Source: Sphingomonas sp.
Lineage (GTDB): Bacteria > Pseudomonadota > Alphaproteobacteria > Sphingomonadales > Sphingomonadaceae
Length of the DNA stretch: 10,623 bases
Direction: 5' to 3'
Assembly (NCBI GenBank): GCA_019247755.1
Contig: JAFBAM010000199.1
Coordinates: forward strand, 1-10,623
A program made the position numbers and the translations under genes. Below are positions 5,815-10,623 of the stretch, piece after piece. The notes beneath the pieces were generated by a model. It saw only the letters and a program-made list of their open reading frames with translations, ran no database searches and was not told the origin of the DNA. How positions within the stretch are numbered: the first letter of the stretch is position 1; each line of letters begins with the position of its first letter.

Positions 5815-6618
5815 CTAGTGAACGAAGCGCGCGACCACGTCGCGGTAGCTGCGCGACACTTTTACCTGCGCCCCTGAATCCAGCACCAGGAAGCATTCGC
5901 CGTTGGTATGCGGCTTGACCTGCTTGACGAGGTCGAGGTTGACGATCGTCGACCGGTGGACCCGCTGAAAGCGCCGTGGGTCGAGCCTCTTTTCGAGATC
6001 CTTCATCGTCTCGCGCAGGATGAGCGTGTTGTCGCCGGTCTGGATGCACATGTAATCGCCCGCGGCGTCGATCCGCTCGATCGTGTCGACGTCGACCCGG
6101 AAAATCTGTCCCTGGTCCTTGATGTTGATCATTTTCTCGTAGCGATTGGCCGCAGGGCCTTCGGGCGCGGCGTCCGCAAGCTCTTCCGCTGCTTCCGGCG
6201 CGTGCTCAGCCAGCGCTTCTTTCAGTCGCTCGCTCTCCTCGGCGCTGCGCTTCTCCGCTAGCCTCTGCCGGACCCGATCCATCGTCGCCGCCAGCCGGTC
6301 CTCGTCGACCGGCTTCATCAAATAGTCGACCGCCTGCGCGTCGAATGCGCGCAGAGCGTGCTCGCCAAACGCCGTCACGAAGACGAACAGCGGCGGCTCT
6401 ACGTCCATCAGGCCCTGTATCACCGAGAATCCGTCGAAGCCCGGCATCTGGATGTCGAGAAAGACCAGGTCGGGCTTGTTAGTCTTGATCTGGCGTATCG
6501 CCTCGCGGCCGTTGGCGGCAGTGGCGACGATTTCGACGTCGTCGAACGCCTGCAACCTTAATTGCAGGCCCTGCGTCGCCAGGGGTTCGTCGTCGACCAA
6601 AATGGTCCGGATGGTCAT
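5815..6618 (-). CDS. LytTR-family DNA-binding response regulator
   Basis: The 267-residue protein begins with a receiver domain (1-120). The acidic pocket is D9/D10, the phospho-acceptor is D55 in VFLDIQMPG, the switch Thr is T82 in FVTAF and the conserved Lys is K102 in YLMKPVD. A charged Ala/Glu-rich linker (about 118-160) follows, then a LytTR DNA-binding domain (about 163-267) recognisable by IKDQGQIFRVDVDTIERIDA-type strands, GDYMCIQT, RFQRVHRSTIVNLD and VKVSRSYRDVVARF. Phosphorylation by the partner kinase should promote dimerisation and DNA binding at promoters. The start ATG overlaps the kinase stop by one base (TAATG), which indicates translational coupling and makes the kinase the cognate partner. 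Its targets are not visible; the divergent cyclic-di-GMP gene is a candidate by position only. Confidence 0.93.
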   Translation of the reverse strand: MTIRTILVDDEPLATQGLQLRLQAFDDVEIVATAANGREAIRQIKTNKPDLVFLDIQMPGFDGFSVIQGLMDVEPPLFVFVTAFGEHALRAFDAQAVDYLMKPVDEDRLAATMDRVRQRLAEKRSAEESERLKEALAEHAPEAAEELADAAPEGPAANRYEKMINIKDQGQIFRVDVDTIERIDAAGDYMCIQTGDNTLILRETMKDLEKRLDPRRFQRVHRSTIVNLDLVKQVKPHTNGECFLVLDSGAQVKVSRSYRDVVARFVH

Positions 6619-7790
6619 TAGGCCTTGTCTCCGGTTTCGTATGGAATTTCGATGATAACGCTAAAGCCCCCCCGGTCGTTCTGTCTGGTCTCGAAACGAT
6701 TCGCTCCGCCATAGGCCTGCGACAGTCTGTCCCGAATATTCGCCAGTCCGACGCCCGTGGACGGACTAGCAGCGAGATCGGCACCACTGCCATTGCCATT
6801 GTCGGCCACTTCGATCCGCACGGCCTGTCCTTCGCGGCCCGCAGTGATCCAGATATCCGCGCCGTTTTCAGCCGGGGTCACCGCATATTTGATGGCATTC
6901 TCAATGAGCGGCTGGAGCAGCAGCGAGGGCAGGCGGGCGCCAATGGTCTCGGGCTCGATGCGGAAATGCGGGCGAAGCCGATCCTCGAAGCGCATCTTCT
7001 CGATCTCGAGGTAGAGTTTCAGGGTTTCCACCTCCTGGGCCAGCGTGACCTTGGCGGTCGGCTCGTTCGCCAGCGTGTAGCGAAGGAAAGACGACAGCCG
7101 CGCCAGCATCGCATTGGCGCGCTCCGTCTGCTTCAGGAGCACCAGGGTCGATATCGAATTCAGCGTGTTGAAGAGGAAATGCGGGTTGAGCTGATAGCGA
7201 AGCATTGCCAGCTGCGCGCTGGAAGCCTGGCTTTCCAGCCGCTCCCGCTGGTCGATCTGCTCTTCAAGCAGCAGGAAGTAGTTGATTCCGTAGTAAAGCG
7301 CGGTCCACGCGGCGAGCAGCGAGAAATTGAGCAGGATCGCGCCGAAATATTCGACTCCAACCGGCTTGAACGCCGGTTTCAGGAAGGTCGCAACGCTCCA
7401 CGTCTCGATCACGGAGAAGGTGCCGGCAGCTAGAACTACCGTGCCGAGCGACAGCACCAGCGTCCAGATCGGCTTCACTTTGATCAACCGCCGGTAGAGC
7501 GAGGCCATCAGCAGTGTGATCGAATAGCCGGTCGCCGTCAGCAAAAGCGTATGGACCAGGAACATCCAGCCCATGGAATTGGCGAACCCGGACAGCGAGC
7601 GAAGGAAGAAATAGCCGCTCCAGCCAATCGATTGCAGGATCCAGAACGCGCGATTCTTGTCGTCGAAAAAGGGTTGGTTGAGCCCCATGCCCCGGACGAT
7701 CGGATCGGCCGGGTTCTGGATAATTGGCGTGTCGTCGATACGCCTGTGGGTGGCGGCTCGCCGGTCGAGGGTCGCGCTGTCGGTCGCCAT
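6618..7790 (-). CDS. Membrane sensor histidine kinase of the LytS/His_kinase (PF06580) class
   Basis: The protein is 390 residues from the ATG at 7790; a GTG directly before it at 7793 would add one residue and cannot be excluded. After a polar N-terminus come four membrane helices (about 48-70, 75-99, 108-130 and 148-176). A short coiled region (EEQIDQRERLESQ) leads into the His_kinase domain with the motif QLNPHFLFNTLNSIS (phospho-accepting His205 counted from the GTG). The ATPase domain shows LLLQPLIENAIKYA (N box), DNGNG and GVGLANIRDRL. This H-box type pairs with LytTR regulators, and that partner lies immediately downstream with a one-base overlap. The N-terminal membrane block lacks a large periplasmic loop, so a stimulus in or at the membrane is likely; the ligand is unknown. 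It is divergent from the GGDEF-EAL gene. Confidence 0.93.
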   Translation of the reverse strand: MATDSATLDRRAATHRRIDDTPIIQNPADPIVRGMGLNQPFFDDKNRAFWILQSIGWSGYFFLRSLSGFANSMGWMFLVHTLLLTATGYSITLLMASLYRRLIKVKPIWTLVLSLGTVVLAAGTFSVIETWSVATFLKPAFKPVGVEYFGAILLNFSLLAAWTALYYGINYFLLLEEQIDQRERLESQASSAQLAMLRYQLNPHFLFNTLNSISTLVLLKQTERANAMLARLSSFLRYTLANEPTAKVTLAQEVETLKLYLEIEKMRFEDRLRPHFRIEPETIGARLPSLLLQPLIENAIKYAVTPAENGADIWITAGREGQAVRIEVADNGNGSGADLAASPSTGVGLANIRDRLSQAYGGANRFETRQNDRGGFSVIIEIPYETGDKA

Positions 7791-7840
7791 CACCGCCCGA
7801 TATAGAGGCGCTGTCGCGGGTTTGCGAGCGTGCGCCTTCC

Positions 7841-7852
7841 GAACGGCCGTTC
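7841..7852. promoter_or_regulatory. Perfect palindrome in the divergent kinase / GGDEF-EAL gap
   Basis: GAACGGCCGTTC is a perfect 12-base palindrome about 50 bases upstream of the kinase start and 115 bases upstream of the GGDEF-EAL start. Each arm carries CCGTTC, which partly matches the LytTR binding pattern built around a GTT core, although LytTR sites are usually direct repeats. It is a candidate shared operator. An AT-rich stretch with a six-T run follows at 7857-7886. No convincing -35/-10 pair could be assigned in either direction. Confidence 0.35.
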
Positions 7853-7966
7853 ACCACCAAATATGGTTAATAATGGACCTTTTTTCCGAGACGAAACGAG
7901 TGACGCCTTAACCCGGCCTCAACTCTCTTTGTCTAATCCGCTTGAAGCACGTGGAACGGTGGGCGG

Positions 7967-10303
7967 ATGTACGAAGCTCCAGATCGGTATAAGCGTTTGA
8001 TTTCCGCTCGCCTTCCCGGAGGCGAATCTGCGGGCCTAGCAGCGCATGAGGACGAGACCGAACTTTCCCCGCTCCGCGACGTCCAACTGATCTCCCGCGC
8101 CCAGCTCGCGCCGTTCTTCGCCGCTGCCAATATCGTAGCCGCGCTGATCATGATCGCGAGCCTCTGGGGGCTGGCCGATTCGACGTGGCTTCTCGGCTGG
8201 GGCGCCGCCGTCGCGCTGGTCAATCTCGGCTTCATGCAGATCGCGCGCAATCAGTCGATTACCTGCGTCGGCCGCTCAGGCCGGCGAATTCCGACCTGGC
8301 AACTCGCCGGCGAAGTCGCGATTCGAGCGCTCACCTTCCTTGGCCTGCCGCTGTACATCTTCCCAAGTCTCGATCCCGGCAGTCAGGTGATCGCCGCTTC
8401 GGTAATGGCCGGGCTCGGCGTTGGCGGCCTTGGCCTCGTCGTCATTCCCCAGTGCGCGATGTCGTGGATGACCGCCTTCACCGTCGGGGTCGGTGGTGCC
8501 CTGGTGATCGGCCGTCATTCCGTCCCATTCCATCACATGCTGTCCATCATCTTCACGCTCGGCGTGTCGATTACCGGCGTCATGACCGTCGCGCGCTGGG
8601 CCTTCCATCAGCTGAAGATGAACGCCGACGTCGGCAGCCAGAGCGAAAGCGCTGCTCTTCTCCTTCAGGAGTATGAGCAGCGCGGCGTTGGCTGGCTGTG
8701 GTCCGTCGATGGCGAGAATCGTGTCACCTACATCAGCTCCCGCATGAGCATGATGCTCGGTAAGCCCGCCAGCCAGCTTCTTGGCCATTCCTTCCCTGCG
8801 CTTCTCGGCGGTCACGCCGAGCTCGGCCGAGTGCTGCTCGAGAAGCAACCATTCAATGCGCTCGAGATGGAGCTCAACACACCGCGTGGCGTCCGCTGGG
8901 TCTCGATGTCCGGGGACCCGATCATCGATACTGCCGGCCGCTTCGAGGGCTTCCGCGGGGTTGGCTCGGACATCACCGAGATCCGGCAGACGCAGGAGCG
9001 CCTGACTCACCTCGCCAACGTCGACGTGCTTTCCGGGCTGCCCAACCGCGGGCGTGTACGGCAGCTTCTCGGCGAAGCGCTGCGCGGCGCAACCTCGGGT
9101 AATGTGCCCTGCGCAATCATGTTCCTCGACCTCGACGGCTTTAAGCCGGTCAACGACACCTTCGGCCACCCGAAGGGCGACGCGGTGCTTCGTGCGGTCG
9201 CGAAGCGGTTGGTCGATGAAGTCACCAGCGACGGCACCGTCGGTCGCATGGGCGGCGACGAGTTCGCGATTGTCGTCAACGACGCCCAGAGCCGACAGAA
9301 GGTCGAGAAGCTCGCCGACCGGATCATCAAGTCGATCAAGGAGCCGTACATGATCGACCAGACCGAGATTCGCATCGGCGTTTCCATCGGCTGCGCCTTT
9401 GGGCCGATCGACGGCGCGACTGTCGACGATCTCATCCTGAAGGCCGACCTCGCGCTCTACCAAGCGAAGGACGCGGGGCGCGGTGTCGCCCGCTATTTCT
9501 CGTCAGAGCTTCAGTCGGAACAGGAAGACCGCGTCCGCCTCGAATCTGATCTCCGCAGCGCGATCGCCTCGAAGCAATTCCACCTGGTTTTCCAGCCCTT
9601 GATCAACGCCAAGACCCAGAAGCTGGTGGGCTTTGAGGCACTGATCCGCTGGAATCACCCGCAGCGCGGCTTCGTCCCGCCCAACGTGTTCATCCCGGTC
9701 GCGGAGGAAAGCGGGCTGATGACCGCTATCGGCGAATGGGTGATCGACGAGGCCTGCCGCGCCGCAGCGACCTGGCCGGACCCGATCACGGTCGCACTTA
9801 ACATCAGCCCCAAACAGATGGTCCAGGCGTCGCTACCGAATTACGTGAGCGAGGCGCTTGGCCGGCACAAACTGGCCGGCAACCGGTTGGAGCTGGAGGT
9901 CACCGAAGGCGTATTCCTCGGCGACAATGGCTCGACCCTCGACGTCCTGAAGCGCCTGCGCTCGCTCGGCGTCGGCATCGCGCTCGACGATTTCGGCACT
10001 GGCTATTCGTCGATCGGCTACCTTAACAAGGCGATCTTCCATAAGCTGAAGATCGACGGCAGCTTCGTCCGCGAAGCCGGGTCGCGGCCCGAAAATGTCG
10101 CGATCATCCAGTCTATCGTCCAGCTCGCAAAGAGCTTCCGAATGTCGGTCACGGCCGAGGGCGTGGAGACGGCTGAGGATTTCGAGCGCATGCGCGATCT
10201 CGGCTGCGACACCATCCAGGGTTATCTGTTCGGTAAGCCGCTCGCCTACGACCGGGCAAACCAGATGGTCATGGGTCTCGGCGCCAAGCGGGCCGTCGGC
10301 TAA
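7967..10303 (+). CDS. Membrane-bound PAS-GGDEF-EAL cyclic-di-GMP enzyme
   Basis: The 778-residue protein has a cytoplasmic N-terminus (1-45), about six membrane helices (between 47 and 210), a PAS domain (about 235-340; GWLWSVDGENRVTYIS, then FRGVGSDITE), a GGDEF domain (about 345-510) and an EAL domain (about 520-765). The synthase signature GGDEF (429-433) is intact, with FLDLDGFKPVND and the downstream LALYQAKDAGR. The phosphodiesterase side has EAL at 557, LNISPKQ, LEVTE, DDFGTGYSS (674), KLKID, TAEGVET and QGYLFGKP, the metal and catalytic residues of an active EAL. The inhibitory RxxD site expected five residues before GGDEF is absent, so product inhibition is unlikely. It could be bifunctional or chiefly a phosphodiesterase; sequence alone cannot decide. 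Cyclic-di-GMP switches motility and attachment. The start is ATG 7967 after weak purine-rich sequence. It is divergent from the LytS-type kinase and converges on the oxidoreductase gene, with only three bases between stops. Confidence 0.95.
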   Translation: MYEAPDRYKRLISARLPGGESAGLAAHEDETELSPLRDVQLISRAQLAPFFAAANIVAALIMIASLWGLADSTWLLGWGAAVALVNLGFMQIARNQSITCVGRSGRRIPTWQLAGEVAIRALTFLGLPLYIFPSLDPGSQVIAASVMAGLGVGGLGLVVIPQCAMSWMTAFTVGVGGALVIGRHSVPFHHMLSIIFTLGVSITGVMTVARWAFHQLKMNADVGSQSESAALLLQEYEQRGVGWLWSVDGENRVTYISSRMSMMLGKPASQLLGHSFPALLGGHAELGRVLLEKQPFNALEMELNTPRGVRWVSMSGDPIIDTAGRFEGFRGVGSDITEIRQTQERLTHLANVDVLSGLPNRGRVRQLLGEALRGATSGNVPCAIMFLDLDGFKPVNDTFGHPKGDAVLRAVAKRLVDEVTSDGTVGRMGGDEFAIVVNDAQSRQKVEKLADRIIKSIKEPYMIDQTEIRIGVSIGCAFGPIDGATVDDLILKADLALYQAKDAGRGVARYFSSELQSEQEDRVRLESDLRSAIASKQFHLVFQPLINAKTQKLVGFEALIRWNHPQRGFVPPNVFIPVAEESGLMTAIGEWVIDEACRAAATWPDPITVALNISPKQMVQASLPNYVSEALGRHKLAGNRLELEVTEGVFLGDNGSTLDVLKRLRSLGVGIALDDFGTGYSSIGYLNKAIFHKLKIDGSFVREAGSRPENVAIIQSIVQLAKSFRMSVTAEGVETAEDFERMRDLGCDTIQGYLFGKPLAYDRANQMVMGLGAKRAVG

Positions 10304-10306
10304 GGC

Positions 10307-10623
10307 CTAAGCGGCGTCCTGCGTCAGCAGCCGCCAATTCATCCTGGGATAGCTGTTCAGCTGCTGGCCGAGGCTGCTGGTGATGAAGGTGAGCCGCTCG
10401 ACGGTGCGGCTTCGGATCAAGGGCCCGGCGTCCAGGTATCGGAATGGCGTCCCCTCGGCGAGCTTCAGGAAGTCCGCCTTCGCCGCCTCATTGTCGCCGG
10501 TGATCAGGACGTCGCTCAGCTCCTCGCCGAAGCGCGGATGGTCGAACACTTCCCAGAATACGTTCTTGAACGCTCCGACGACGCGAGCCTGCGGATATCG
10601 CTGCTGAAGCTCTTCCGCACCGC
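10307..10623 (-). CDS. NADPH-dependent F420-reductase-like (COG2085) oxidoreductase, C-terminal part, cut by the window edge
   Basis: The frame is open from the right edge to a TAG stop at 10307-10309, giving about 105 C-terminal residues; the in-frame GTG at 10547-10549 is internal because coding sense continues to the edge. The visible part reads ARVVGAFKNVFWEVFDHPRF, then DVLITGDNEAAKADFLKL, then YLDAGPLIRSRTVERLTF and YPRMNWRLL. This matches the second half of NAD(P)-binding proteins of the F420-NADP reductase/COG2085 group: V-K-AFN-like segment, a GD(D/N)xxAK strand-helix and the DAGPL turn followed by the short C-terminal helices. The dinucleotide-binding Gly motif lies outside the window. 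Bacterial members outside actinobacteria often act on other substrates, so an F420 role should not be assumed. It is a neighbour of the cyclic-di-GMP gene only by convergent position. Confidence 0.75.
   Translation of the reverse strand, partial: GAEELQQRYPQARVVGAFKNVFWEVFDHPRFGEELSDVLITGDNEAAKADFLKLAEGTPFRYLDAGPLIRSRTVERLTFITSSLGQQLNSYPRMNWRLLTQDAA

Noticed and set aside
5753..6049. A 98-codon minus-strand frame overlapping the end of the LytTR gene in another frame.
   Set aside because: It overlaps the conserved LytTR domain and is basic and low-complexity; no sign of a separate gene.
7865..7913. GGTTAA at 7865 and TTAACC at 7908, which look like CtrA half-sites in the divergent gap.
   Set aside because: A CtrA site needs TTAA, seven bases, TTAA; these half-sites are in opposite orientation and about 40 bases apart.
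8276..9463. A 395-codon minus-strand open frame inside the GGDEF-EAL gene.
   Set aside because: Full-length conserved PAS and GGDEF motifs occupy the plus strand; the antisense frame has no recognisable domain or hydrophobic pattern and is explained by GC bias at third positions.

Overview
The window is GC-rich, densely packed bacterial chromosome. The protein set points to an alphaproteobacterium of the Sphingomonadales (Sphingomonas/Sphingomicrobium-like): a large TonB-dependent receptor with a proline-rich tail, a cytoplasmic PhoR-like kinase, a LytS/LytTR two-component pair, and small secreted proteins of types common in sphingomonads. This placement is inferred from protein style, not from a marker gene. 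No rRNA, tRNA, CRISPR array, insertion sequence or phage gene is visible, and no gene-free stretch exceeds 300 bases.

Left part (1-3257): the 3' portion of a TonB-dependent outer-membrane receptor enters from the left edge and ends at a strong hairpin terminator. A small secreted protein with one TPR-like helical pair follows. Converging on it is a small exported protein that resembles only the N-terminal non-catalytic part of sphingomonad M23 peptidases.

Middle (3258-5659): an outer-membrane DUF2490 gene and a PhoR-type histidine kinase lie in the same direction, 73 bp apart. Upstream of the DUF2490 gene is an array of CTGTCAC-like heptamers repeating every 11 bp, which is the form of a PHO box. 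The simplest reading is a phosphate-starvation unit in which PhoB activates a DUF2490 protein and perhaps its own sensor kinase. The kinase has no visible membrane segment. No phoB or pst gene is in the window. A strong inverted repeat overlaps both the heptamer array and the ribosome-binding site of the DUF2490 gene. A small secreted RcnB-like gene faces phoR tail to tail.

Right part (5815-10623): on the minus strand a four-helix membrane histidine kinase (His_kinase/LytS class) and a LytTR response regulator overlap by one base (TAATG) and should be co-translated. Divergent from them is a 778-residue membrane PAS-GGDEF-EAL protein with intact synthase and phosphodiesterase signatures, making or degrading cyclic di-GMP. 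The divergent gap holds a perfect 12-bp palindrome that could serve either direction. The right edge cuts a minus-strand gene whose visible part resembles the C-terminal half of NADPH-dependent F420-reductase-like (COG2085) oxidoreductases.

The most notable finding is the PHO-box array with its overlapping dyad ahead of DUF2490-phoR. The rest is fairly ordinary sphingomonad chromosome, with some oddities: the receptor tail, the TM-less PhoR and the catalytic-domain-free M23-like protein.
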